10,140 nucleotides of DNA from DATCLA01 sp036564195 (GCA_036564195.1 DATCLA010000250.1:1-10140); one strand, 5' to 3'; counted from the first letter of the stretch, positions 1 to 6,004 are shown. The notes: generated from the sequence alone by a model not told the origin. Program-made: numbers and translations.

Positions 1-234
1 ATCTTGTCATATAGTAGCAAACAAGTATTAAATGTAAAAATGTCAAAAACAATAAGTTAAGTTAAAATGAACGGTTAAAATTCTATACATCTTCTATTTC
101 CTTATTTCACTAAAAATAGTAAGTAGATAAGCGATTTTATATTTACATTTAGTAAACTATAAACACAATATATGTATCTATTCCGGGTTAACTTACCAAA
201 TAGATATTATGTTAAAGAAGTTAAAATTTTGCGA
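1..234. other. AT-rich stretch without a recognisable gene
   Basis: Very AT-rich sequence with stops in all frames and no coding stretch I could recognise on either strand. It lies outside the probable end of the IS1595-type element at about 235. I looked here for the missing front part of the beta-barrel gene found on the other side of the IS remnant and did not find it. Confidence 0.5.
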
Positions 235-541
235 GGCTCTGTTTTTAGAAACGGTTGATCTAGAATATTCATTAAGCTGCGCGATAACCAAAATGGAATT
301 TAGGTGGAGAAATGACATTAGACAAAAGAAATTGTTCAGCTAACCCATATTGAAGTTTACTTGACTCATCCAAATGTTCAAACCATGATAAATTGTTTAG
401 CAAGTATTTAGTAGCCACACCATTGAATTTTCGAATCCAGGTTTTTAACCGACTATGATATGAGTTAACATTTTGAATATGGTAAATCCCATGTATTACA
501 CGTTTGCCACGCTTGATATTCGTTAGGATTGTAACTTCCGG
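235..541 (-). mobile_element. Remnant (transposase-distal end) of an IS1595-family insertion sequence
   Basis: The stretch holds the last 89 codons of an IS1595-like transposase on the minus strand, followed by about 37 nt of non-coding end sequence. The outer boundary is placed near 235, where the plus strand reads GGCTCTGTTTTTAG, which resembles an IS terminal inverted repeat. The other end of the element is missing: the transposase frame runs into a stop at 542-544, where beta-barrel coding sequence begins. With only one end present, neither the partner repeat nor a target-site duplication can be tested. The transposase similarity is strong; the exact outer boundary is an estimate. Confidence 0.65.
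272..541 (-). pseudogene. IS1595-family transposase, C-terminal fragment
   Basis: Read from 541 down to a TAA at 272-274, the minus strand gives 89 uninterrupted codons. They contain the stretch GIYHIQNVNSYHSRLKTW followed by FNGVATKYL and NNLSWFEHL. I recognise this as the C-terminal part of the ISXO2-like (DDE) transposase domain of IS1595-family elements, where the H-x-Q-N-V-N-x-Y-H-S-R-L-K block is characteristic. The N-terminal zinc ribbon and most of the catalytic core are absent, and a stop lies immediately upstream in frame, so the product cannot be active. The retained part has no internal stops, which suggests the truncation is fairly recent. Confidence 0.8.
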
Positions 542-1001
542 TTATGGCCGCTGACAACTCGGTTACTTTCGGAGCTTCAGGATTGCAAATCCTAAACCTG
601 GAATATGAAAGGAATCTGACCCCGAATGTTACAATCAACCTTGACTATGGTTTATCCTTCATGGGACTCGTCACTTTTTCCGATGAACCGGAATGGCCTT
701 GCTACGGCATTGGCGTTAACTGGTACTTTAAAGACCACGCCTTTACGGCGGCTATTTTGGCTTACACGCCACTCATGTGGACACTAAAGGTGCATTAGCA
801 TTGTCAGAATTACTAGATCACATTATGGGGGTTGATAGTGATTCCAACCAACCCTGTACCGACTTTCAATATTACACCGCAGCTTTGGGGTACAAAAAAG
901 CCCTCGACTCCGGCTTTACTTTTGACACGGCATTGCATTTAATATTTATTGAAGGTGAAGTAGGTGTTTCAGGTAAACTGACTCTGGGTTATTCCTGGTA
1001 A
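542..1001 (+). pseudogene. Outer-membrane-like beta-barrel protein, 5'-truncated and frameshifted
   Basis: Two overlapping frames make one protein. The first (from about 544) runs through LEYERNLTPNVTINLDYGLSF to YFKDHAFT. The second continues GGYFGLHATHVDTKGA and ends in GKLTLGYSW at 1001. Losing one base near 745-747 (adding a C there gives TTT ACC GGC GGC TAT) accounts for the shift. Alternating polar and hydrophobic residues, many Tyr/Phe/Gly and a C-terminal strand ending in an aromatic residue are typical of outer-membrane beta-barrels. About 150 residues remain; the signal peptide and first strands are missing, cut at the IS1595 junction near 541. The precise family is not recognised. 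If the reading is right, the host has or had an outer membrane. Confidence 0.6.
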
Positions 1002-1008
1002 ACGCTTC

Positions 1009-1095
1009 AGACTGTGTTAAAGAAAAAACCATCCATGTTTCGGGTGGTTTGAAACTTTTTATAAGACTTAAATGCAACAGGTTTTCACACAGTCT
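1009..1095. repeat. Inverted repeat AGACTGTGT ... ACACAGTCT, possible MITE-like remnant
   Basis: The arms AGACTGTGT (1009-1017) and ACACAGTCT (1087-1095) are perfect 9-bp inverted copies. They continue after a 6-nt gap on one side as AAAACC/GGTTTT. The 87-nt unit starts right after the stop of the beta-barrel pseudogene and contains its terminator hairpin. TC lies on both outer sides, which could be a 2-bp target duplication or chance. A small non-autonomous element is possible; a long-range RNA stem is the alternative. Confidence 0.4.
1026..1060 (+). terminator. Rho-independent terminator after the beta-barrel pseudogene
   Basis: AAACCATCC (1026-1034) pairs with GGGTGGTTT (1042-1050), including one G-U pair, around a 7-nt loop. 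CTTTTT follows at 1055-1060. It lies 25 nt after the stop of the broken beta-barrel gene. Confidence 0.7.
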
Positions 1096-1120
1096 TCCGT
1101 CTCTCAATTTTCCCCAATTT

Positions 1121-1158
1121 AAAAGGCCTGATTCCGATAGAATACCGAAATCAGACCT
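1121..1158 (-). terminator. Rho-independent terminator of the double-glycine peptide gene
   Basis: On the minus strand AGGTCTGATTTCGGTA and TATCGGAATCAGGCCT (16 nt each, 1158-1124) form a stem with a 3-nt loop, followed by a T run. All 16 positions pair if G-U is allowed. On the plus strand those G-U positions become mismatches, so the hairpin works for leftward transcription. It lies 45 nt past the peptide stop codon. Confidence 0.8.
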
Positions 1159-1202
1159 AAGATAGTATCATCTTATCGTGAATCCATTCACCCCTTCATG
1201 TC

Positions 1203-1364
1203 CTATTGGATGTTTGGTCGTGATCCCCCACGGCTACCAGCAATTATAATATTTGCACAGACTGTCCACACAAATCGACCTAAATATAAATAAGAGTCAG
1301 GCACACCGCCATCCGTAGAAAGCAATTCCTCATTTGTTAATTCAACAAAATCATAAGTTTCCAT
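1203..1364 (-). CDS. Double-glycine leader peptide, bacteriocin- or pheromone-like precursor (53 aa)
   Basis: The minus-strand ATG at 1364-1362 opens a 53-codon frame ending in TAG at 1203. A near-perfect AAAGGAGG (1379-1372) lies 7 nt upstream. Residues 1-20 form a leader with V-E-L-T-N-E-E-L-L ending in DGG. This matches the double-glycine leaders of class II bacteriocins and ComC/BlpC-type pheromones, which are cut after GG by the peptidase domain of a dedicated ABC exporter. The predicted 33-residue mature peptide starts VPDSYLYLGRF, has a hydrophobic middle (FVWTVCANIIIAG) with a single Cys, and ends basic and Gly/Ser-rich. The single Cys excludes an internal disulfide. No exporter, immunity gene or modification enzyme is in view. 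The gene has its own promoter and terminator. The leader assignment is strong; whether it kills or signals is unknown. Confidence 0.75.
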   Translation of the reverse strand: METYDFVELTNEELLSTDGGVPDSYLYLGRFVWTVCANIIIAGSRGGSRPNIQ

Positions 1365-1406
1365 TTTCTTTCCTCCTTTAATAAATATGTATTATCCCCT
1401 ACGATC

Positions 1407-1435
1407 ATATTAGCATACCAAATATTGGTAGTAAA
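1407..1435 (-). promoter_or_regulatory. Promoter of the double-glycine peptide gene
   Basis: On the minus strand a -35 element TTTACT (1435-1430) and a -10 element TAATAT (1412-1407) are separated by exactly 17 nt. The -10 ends 27 nt before the RBS, giving a leader of about 35-40 nt. Confidence 0.6.
1416..1430. promoter_or_regulatory. Palindromic candidate operator between -35 and -10
   Basis: TACCAA and TTGGTA form a perfect 6-3-6 inverted repeat (1416-1421 and 1425-1430). It fills most of the spacer of the peptide promoter and touches the -35 hexamer. A dimeric repressor bound here would block RNA polymerase. No matching regulator gene is in the window. Confidence 0.5.
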
Positions 1436-1823
1436 TCCCATATAATAACAGTTTTTAAAGGAAATTGCATTGAACGAATCAGAAGACGTCAGACTGAATG
1501 AAAAGTCTTTTATCTAGAGTCAATGTCATTTTATATCGGCGACCTAAGGGAAATATAGGACCTCAGAGAAAATGAAAAAGCCGATATAGTTAATTTATTC
1601 TGCTTTGCTTAGTTCCAGGAAAGATAGGTAGTACCTGGCATTCTCTCAACTTTATAAATTGCTAAAAAATATTGGAAATATTGGCAACTTAGTCTCTTTT
1701 TTTTTGCACATGGAGTAACTTATTAGGAAGATAATCGGATTAATGAAGTGAGAATAGTGAGTGTTATGGATATATATGAGGATAACTTACATCAAATTAT
1801 TTGTATAGACGAAAGAACCGTCC
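1436..1823. other. AT-rich intergenic region, no gene recognised
   Basis: About 390 nt with only short open frames. A 27-codon frame from ATG at 1767 and a 15-codon frame from a TTG near 1470 have no recognisable product. Several short inverted repeats occur, the longest perfect one at 1532-1588. CCAGG/CCTGG arms also occur near 1616-1638. The minus-strand peptide promoter lies at its left edge and a repeat-like motif at its right edge. Confidence 0.4.
1532..1588. repeat. Perfect 9-bp inverted repeat with 39-nt interior
   Basis: TATATCGGC (1532-1540) and GCCGATATA (1580-1588) are exact inverted copies. The interior has weak CCTA/TAGG pairing and an A-rich right half. There is no adjacent T run on the plus strand, so it is not an obvious terminator. 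It could be a structured leader, a binding site pair or a relic of a small element. Confidence 0.35.
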
Positions 1824-1845
1824 CCTTGTCTTGCCCTTGTCTTGC
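1814..1845. repeat. AGAACCGTCCCC motif with two tandem 11-nt copies at a gene truncation point
   Basis: AGAACCGTCCCCTTGTCTTG is followed by an exact tandem duplication of CCTTGTCTTGC (1824-1834 and 1835-1845). From memory, strings of this type (reverse complement GGGGACGGTTCT) recur as dispersed repeats in many Firmicutes genomes, often near REP-associated Y1 transposases; I cannot verify this here. Recognisable DUF2225 coding starts immediately after it, so the motif marks a junction. Confidence 0.45.
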
Positions 1846-2397
1846 TTAACCCTATCCTTTATCAAATTTTTGTCTGTGAACATTGCGGCTATGCCGCGTT
1901 TCAAGACCGTTTTGCCCAGCTGAACCCGAAGGAAAAAAAGATCATTAACACCCAAATCGGAGCGCACTGGAAACCCAAAAGTTATTCCGGCGAACAGACC
2001 TTGGACTCGGCGCTGGAAGCATATAAACTCGCTTTATACTGTCTGCAACTACGTAAGGCTAAAAGCAGCGAGATCGCCAAAACCTGCTTGCGAATTGCCT
2101 GGATTTACCGGTGGAAAGGCGACCAGCGGGAGAAAGACTTTTTAAAGTTCGCCTAGGAATTATACACTGAGGCCTACCAAAACGAAGACCTCCCCTTTGA
2201 CAAAATGGATGCCCCCATTGCATCTATTTGATTGCGGAACTTAACCGAAAAACCGGCAATCCGGAGGAGCCACCAAATGGTTCGGACGCTTGTTTAGCAG
2301 TCCCGAAGCCCGCCAGGATAAATCCCTCTGGGACCTGGCCCACGAACAATATCAATTTATGAAAGATTCAAAAGAGAGTAAAGCATCCCAATTTTAA
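1842..2397 (+). pseudogene. DUF2225 family protein, 5'-truncated, with stop and frameshifts
   Basis: The first frame reads NPILYQIFVCEHCGYAAF, then ALEAYKLALYCLQLRKAKSS and LRIAWIYRWKGD. This is the conserved core of DUF2225 proteins (Cys-rich, helical-repeat cytoplasmic proteins of unknown function). A TAG at 2154-2156 interrupts it. Homologous sequence continues as YTEAYQNEDLPFDKMD, then in a second frame as CIYLIAELNRKTGNPEE, and in a third as WFGRLFSSPEARQDKSLWDL down to TAA at 2395-2397. The N-terminal part, with the first CxxC of the usual four-Cys site, is missing; only CEHC remains. Four lesions make it clearly dead. Truncation coincides with the tandem repeat just upstream. Confidence 0.8.
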
Positions 2398-2423
2398 TAA
2401 CCAAAAAGGGATGCTTTGTTTTG
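2380..2423 (+). terminator. Rho-independent terminator of the DUF2225 pseudogene
   Basis: AAAGCATCCC (2380-2389) and GGGATGCTTT (2408-2417) form a perfect 10-bp stem with an 18-nt A/T-rich loop, followed by GTTTTG. The left arm overlaps the last codons of the decayed gene, so it is probably that gene's original terminator. Confidence 0.75.
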
Positions 2424-2424
2424 T

Positions 2425-2765
2425 CATCCAGCCCGATTGCCCATTACAGCCGCGTCATTTTACCATCCGTATCAGCCGTACCAGCGAAAACTTTTTATTG
2501 GATTATATTATCAATTGCTTGAATATGAAACAGAATCTTATGAAATGAAAGCTTATCAAGGAGGCCTCGCCGGAATCATTGGTGGTGGCGGTTCGATCCT
2601 CGCCGTTACCCGTCAGGCGGACGGTAGCGCCTGAGAGCGGGTTGGTCCCGTCAGTAACCTTCAGGGTAATCTGCCGGTCTGTCGGGTTATGTCTACTGTT
2701 GCAGTGGCTGTTTGTTCACTGACAACAGTTACGCTTGTTATATTGTCAGGTTTAAAAATTCTTTT
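2425..2765 (-). pseudogene. Fragments of an Ig-like/repeat surface protein
   Basis: On the minus strand several frames give short stretches that look like bacterial Ig-like or carboxypeptidase-regulatory-like beta-sandwich domains. First comes FKPDNITSVTVVSEQTATAT (about 2755-2690). After a frame change comes ITLKVTDGTNPLSGATVRL and NGEDRTATTNDSGEASL (about 2675-2565). Then, past an AT-rich break, comes VFAGTADTDGKMTRL (about 2491-2447). The motifs SGATV and T-T-N-D-S-G are typical of such domains in secreted or adhesive proteins. No single open frame covers them and both ends are missing. I infer the ruins of one exported protein; the family cannot be pinned down. Confidence 0.5.
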
Positions 2766-2796
2766 GGAGTTAAGCACGTAATGAAATAACATAAAA

Positions 2797-2825
2797 TTAC
2801 AATATTGTAAAATATATGATATAAT
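2797..2825 (+). promoter_or_regulatory. Promoter of the GH9 cellulase gene with overlapping palindrome
   Basis: TTACAA (2797-2802) and TATAAT (2820-2825) are spaced by exactly 17 nt, close to the vegetative sigma consensus. The -35 is the left half of a perfect 14-bp palindrome, TTACAATATTGTAA (2797-2810), a plausible operator. The transcript would start about 45 nt before the GTG codon. Confidence 0.65.
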
Positions 2826-2873
2826 TGTGGTACATAAAAAGCCTAATAAATAATGAAAAGGAGGAAAGGAAGA

Positions 2874-5276
2874 GTGAGTAAGGTTGCAAAAAAAGGTTGG
2901 ATTATGAAGGGGACTCTGAGCGCTGCTGCCTTGATTGTGCTGGTAGCCGCATTATTCATCAAGAGCCCGGAAATCCAGGCTGCTGGCCCCCGTAGTGGTG
3001 GAGCTTATTACAATTACGGGGAGGCCTTACAGAAGTCGCTTCTGTTTTACAAGGCCAACCGGTTGGGTGATTTACCTGACGACTTTATACTTCCTTACCG
3101 CGCGGATGCCGCTATGACCGACGGCGCTGATGTGGGACTGGATCTTACCGGTGGCTGGGCTGACGCCGGTGATGGGGTCAAGTTCGGTCACCCTATGGCC
3201 TATGCTGCGGCGCAACTAGGCTGGGCAGTTTACGAGTACCGGGAGGCTTTTGAGCAATCCGGCCAGTTGGAAGTGATCCTTGACGAAATTAAATGGGCAA
3301 CTGATTATTTTATCAAAGCCCATCCCGAGCCCAATGTTTTCTATTATAATTGTGGCTATGGTGAGTCTGACCATTCGGTCTGGGTGCCCCATGAACTCCT
3401 GGACTACGTAACCGAGCGCAAGTCTTTCAAGGTCGACCCGGATACTCCCGGTTCGGATGTGGCTGGCCAAACAGCAGCAGCTCTGGCCATTGCTTCGATT
3501 ATTTTTGAACCGACTGACCCGGCATATGCCGCCATCACCCTGCAACATGCCCAGGAACTGTTTACCTTCGCCGATACCTACCGGGGTAAGAATCCGTTGG
3601 ATAACTTTTACCAGTCCGGTTCTTACCTGGATGATCTGACCTGGGCAGCGGTTTGGCTCTATCTAAAGACCAATGACCCGTTTTACTTGGAAAAGGCCAA
3701 GTCATACTTGCCGGTAACTTCATTAGGCGGGCACCATACCCACTGTTGGGACGATGTGAGTTACGGCGCTGCCTTGAAACTGGCGCAGATCACCAAGGAT
3801 GAAACCTATGTCCGGGTGGTGGAGGCCAATCTGGATTGGTGGTTACCGGGTGGCGGCCTGACCTATACTCCGGGCGGCCTGGCCTGGCTTTCGCAGTGGG
3901 GGTCGTTACGCTATGCCACTACTGCCGCTTTTCTGGCGTTTGTCTGGTCGGATGACCTCAGTGTAGGGACGGTTGAGAAAAAACAGGCCTATCGTGAATT
4001 CGCCGAACGTCAGGTAAACTATGCCTTGGGAGATAATCCGCGGAAGGGCAGTTATGTAGTGGGCTTTGGCGAGAATGCGCCGGAACATCCTCATCACCGT
4101 ACCGCCCATGGTTCCTGGCTTTCAATGCCGTCAGTGCCTTCATTCCACCGGCACATTCTCTACGGCTCTCTAGTCGGAGGGCCGGACGCTAATGATGACT
4201 GGCAAGACGATGTTAACGACTATACCCTGAATGAGGTAGCTTGTGACTACAATGCCGGTTTTGTCGGTGCCCTGGCCAAGATGTACAGTATGTATGGTGG
4301 TGATCCGCTGAAGAACTGGCCGCAACCGGAGGATTTCCGGGCCCCAGAGGATAACCTGACAGAATATTTTGTCCGCGGCTGGATTGTTTATGAGGGTTAC
4401 GGTGCCTTGAACCTGCTGCTTCAGGTTAACAATCGTTCCGCTTGGCCTCCTACAATGAAAGATAAGCTTTCCGCCCGTTACTTTATGGATCTGACTAAGC
4501 TCTTTGACGCGGGGTACAGTGTTGACGATCTCCAAATTACCTTGGGCGTAAACGAAGGCGCTACCCTCTCGAAATTAAAACAGTGGGCGGGAAATATCTA
4601 TTACTTTGTAGTTGACTTTACCGGTACTAGGATTATGCCCTCGGAATGGCAGTCCTGTGAGAAAGAAGCCCATATCACCATTACCTATCCTGACAATCGG
4701 GTCGGGTTAAACGTGGATGACTGGTCCTATCAGGGACTGTCCAATGCACCGGATTATGATGCCAAGTCATTTGCAGGAATGACGCCCTACATTCCCATCT
4801 ATGATGACGATGTCTTGCTTTGGGGCGAAGAACCGCCGCTAGACGGAACCGTAACACCAACTCCGACAGTAACCGCTACGGTAACCCCAACGCCGCCTCC
4901 GGAGAGTACTCCCAGCCAGAGCCCAACTTTGACCTCCAGTCCAACGGTGACACCAACTAGCCTCTATGCAGTGAATTATACCATGAACGACTGGGGTAGC
5001 GGTGCCACCGTAAGTGTTACGATTAAAAACAATGGTTCAACAGCAGTTGATGGTTGGACCTTAGCCTGGCGGTTCGGGGGTAATCAAAAGGTCGTTAACC
5101 TGTGGAATGGTAGTTATACCCAAAACGGAACCGAAGTGACAGTTAAAAATGCCACTTATAACGGGAAGATTGCTCCAGGTGCCACGGTTTCCTTTGGGTT
5201 TAACCTCTCCTATAGCGGTTCCAATGCTAAACCGACTGGGTTTACGCTGAACGGGATCGCTTGTACCATTGATTAA
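2874..5276 (+). CDS. Secreted GH9 cellulase with CBM3c and CBM2 (endoglucanase, probably processive)
   Basis: Hydrolyses beta-1,4-glucosidic bonds of cellulose outside the cell by inversion. I start at GTG 2874 because AGGAGG at 2859-2864 sits 9 nt upstream; the in-frame ATG at 2853 has no RBS in front of it. The product is then 800 aa. Residues 1-37 are a signal peptide (Lys-rich start, hydrophobic core, EIQAA before the cut). About 43-482 is GH9: GGWADAGDGVKF carries catalytic Asp97 and Asp100, HPHHRTAHG lies at 405-413, and NEVACDYNAGF carries the proton-donor Glu454. About 495-652 is a CBM3c-like module (NNRSAWP, DKLSARYF, NEGAT, TPYIPIYDD), the kind that confers processivity. A Pro/Thr linker (654-696) leads to CBM2 (697-800), with NDWGSG, DGWTLAW and NLWNGSY. 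The third usual binding Trp is Tyr (NATYNG), and the usual N-terminal Cys of the CBM2 disulfide is absent, leaving its C-terminal Cys alone. No dockerin or SLH domain: a free enzyme. Monocistronic. Confidence 0.95.
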   Translation: MSKVAKKGWIMKGTLSAAALIVLVAALFIKSPEIQAAGPRSGGAYYNYGEALQKSLLFYKANRLGDLPDDFILPYRADAAMTDGADVGLDLTGGWADAGDGVKFGHPMAYAAAQLGWAVYEYREAFEQSGQLEVILDEIKWATDYFIKAHPEPNVFYYNCGYGESDHSVWVPHELLDYVTERKSFKVDPDTPGSDVAGQTAAALAIASIIFEPTDPAYAAITLQHAQELFTFADTYRGKNPLDNFYQSGSYLDDLTWAAVWLYLKTNDPFYLEKAKSYLPVTSLGGHHTHCWDDVSYGAALKLAQITKDETYVRVVEANLDWWLPGGGLTYTPGGLAWLSQWGSLRYATTAAFLAFVWSDDLSVGTVEKKQAYREFAERQVNYALGDNPRKGSYVVGFGENAPEHPHHRTAHGSWLSMPSVPSFHRHILYGSLVGGPDANDDWQDDVNDYTLNEVACDYNAGFVGALAKMYSMYGGDPLKNWPQPEDFRAPEDNLTEYFVRGWIVYEGYGALNLLLQVNNRSAWPPTMKDKLSARYFMDLTKLFDAGYSVDDLQITLGVNEGATLSKLKQWAGNIYYFVVDFTGTRIMPSEWQSCEKEAHITITYPDNRVGLNVDDWSYQGLSNAPDYDAKSFAGMTPYIPIYDDDVLLWGEEPPLDGTVTPTPTVTATVTPTPPPESTPSQSPTLTSSPTVTPTSLYAVNYTMNDWGSGATVSVTIKNNGSTAVDGWTLAWRFGGNQKVVNLWNGSYTQNGTEVTVKNATYNGKIAPGATVSFGFNLSYSGSNAKPTGFTLNGIACTID

Positions 5277-5304
5277 ACAGGTTGAGTTCGGAATATAAAA
5301 AAGA

Positions 5305-5343
5305 AAAACCACAGATTAATCATTTAGTCTGTGGTTTTGTTTA
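5305..5343 (+). terminator. Rho-independent terminator of the cellulase gene
   Basis: AAAACCACAGA (5305-5315) and TCTGTGGTTTT (5328-5338) form a perfect 11-bp stem with a 12-nt loop. The T-rich tail TTTTGTTT follows at 5335-5342. It lies 28 nt past the cellulase stop codon. Confidence 0.85.
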
Positions 5344-5454
5344 AATTTAAAGCTGAACCCACCATTGCCTCAAATTTAGAAATTACCAGTTAGGTCTGGC
5401 AGGAACTATTCCACCTGTAAAACGTTATTTATTAAATAGTGTGTTTAGCTGAGA

Positions 5455-5484
5455 ATTGATCTATTATTGATCTATTTATGATAA
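5455..5484 (+). promoter_or_regulatory. Tandem 11-nt repeat and possible promoter before the zinc-ribbon gene
   Basis: ATTGATCTATT occurs twice in immediate tandem (5455-5465 and 5466-5476). The first copy supplies a -35-like TTGATC (5456-5461). TATGAT/TGATAA at 5477-5484 could serve as a -10, with spacing 15-17 depending on the hexamer chosen. One-helical-turn tandem copies would suit a regulator binding one DNA face. The promoter call is weak; the repeat is exact. Confidence 0.35.
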
Positions 5485-5525
5485 CTTGCCATAAAAACTT
5501 GCTGTAAATAGGAGCGAAACCAATA

Positions 5526-5900
5526 ATGCATTGTTATGAATGTCAGGCTGAAATCAACCCTGATAGTCAAACCTGTCCGTACTGCGGTGCAAGGTTACAC
5601 CAGGTAGAAGTGTTATCTCCGGAGGAACGGGAAAATTTTCAAGGTCTCACCATTGATGCTTCCGATGAGAAAGAAGGAAGCCAGGACCATTACGACCAGG
5701 AATATGAGTATTACAATCCCCTAAAAGGTGTGTATGTCCGGCGGTTTAGTTTTGGTAATGGTAAAGGTGGTTTTTTAAACCAACTCGCAATCGGCCTAAT
5801 TGTACTGGGGCTGCTTTTTTTAGCCTTTCCGCTGCTTTTTATATTTGCGGGAGTCTTACTGTTTGGGTGGTTAATGTCGGTATTATTGCGGCGAAGATAA
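5526..5900 (+). CDS. Small zinc-ribbon protein with C-terminal membrane segment
   Basis: A 124-aa protein of unknown function. AGGAG lies about 10 nt before the ATG. Residues 3-20 form a CxxC-x10-CPYC zinc ribbon (Cys3, Cys6, Cys17, Cys20). An acidic linker follows with LSPEERENFQGLTID (30-44) and a Tyr-rich patch, then YVRRFSFGNG (70-79). Residues about 86-120 are strongly hydrophobic, long enough for one long or two short membrane helices, with a basic RRR end. The likely topology is membrane-anchored with the ribbon in the cytoplasm. I believe similar zinc-ribbon/anchor proteins occur in other Clostridia-like genomes but cannot name a family. It stands alone between the cellulase terminator and the converging leu operon, so context gives no functional clue. 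Confidence 0.75.
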   Translation: MHCYECQAEINPDSQTCPYCGARLHQVEVLSPEERENFQGLTIDASDEKEGSQDHYDQEYEYYNPLKGVYVRRFSFGNGKGGFLNQLAIGLIVLGLLFLAFPLLFIFAGVLLFGWLMSVLLRRR

Positions 5901-6004
5901 AGCTTTAGGTTAAAAAGGTTTTGTCTTTTCTGAAAGTCTCTTCATTGAATAGGCTAAAAATATTATAAGAGAAACAAATGCCAAACAGTATTACTGAGAA
6001 AAGG

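Noticed and set aside
777..1001. Separate small gene starting at GTG 777
   Set aside because: No RBS, and its sequence is the direct continuation of the preceding beta-barrel frame after a one-base shift.
1470..1517. Short frame from TTG near 1470 behind AAAGGA
   Set aside because: Only 15 codons before a stop and no recognisable product.
1767..1850. 27-codon frame from ATG 1767 running into the AGAACCGTCCCC repeat
   Set aside because: No clear RBS, no recognisable sequence, and it ends within the repeat junction.
2416..2634. 72-codon plus-strand open frame ending in QADGSA
   Set aside because: No RBS, starts inside a terminator, and the opposite strand carries recognisable Ig-like fragments, so it is a shadow frame.
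2853..2873. ATG at 2853 as the start of the cellulase
   Set aside because: No RBS precedes it; AGGAGG at 2859-2864 lies after it and is well placed for GTG at 2874.
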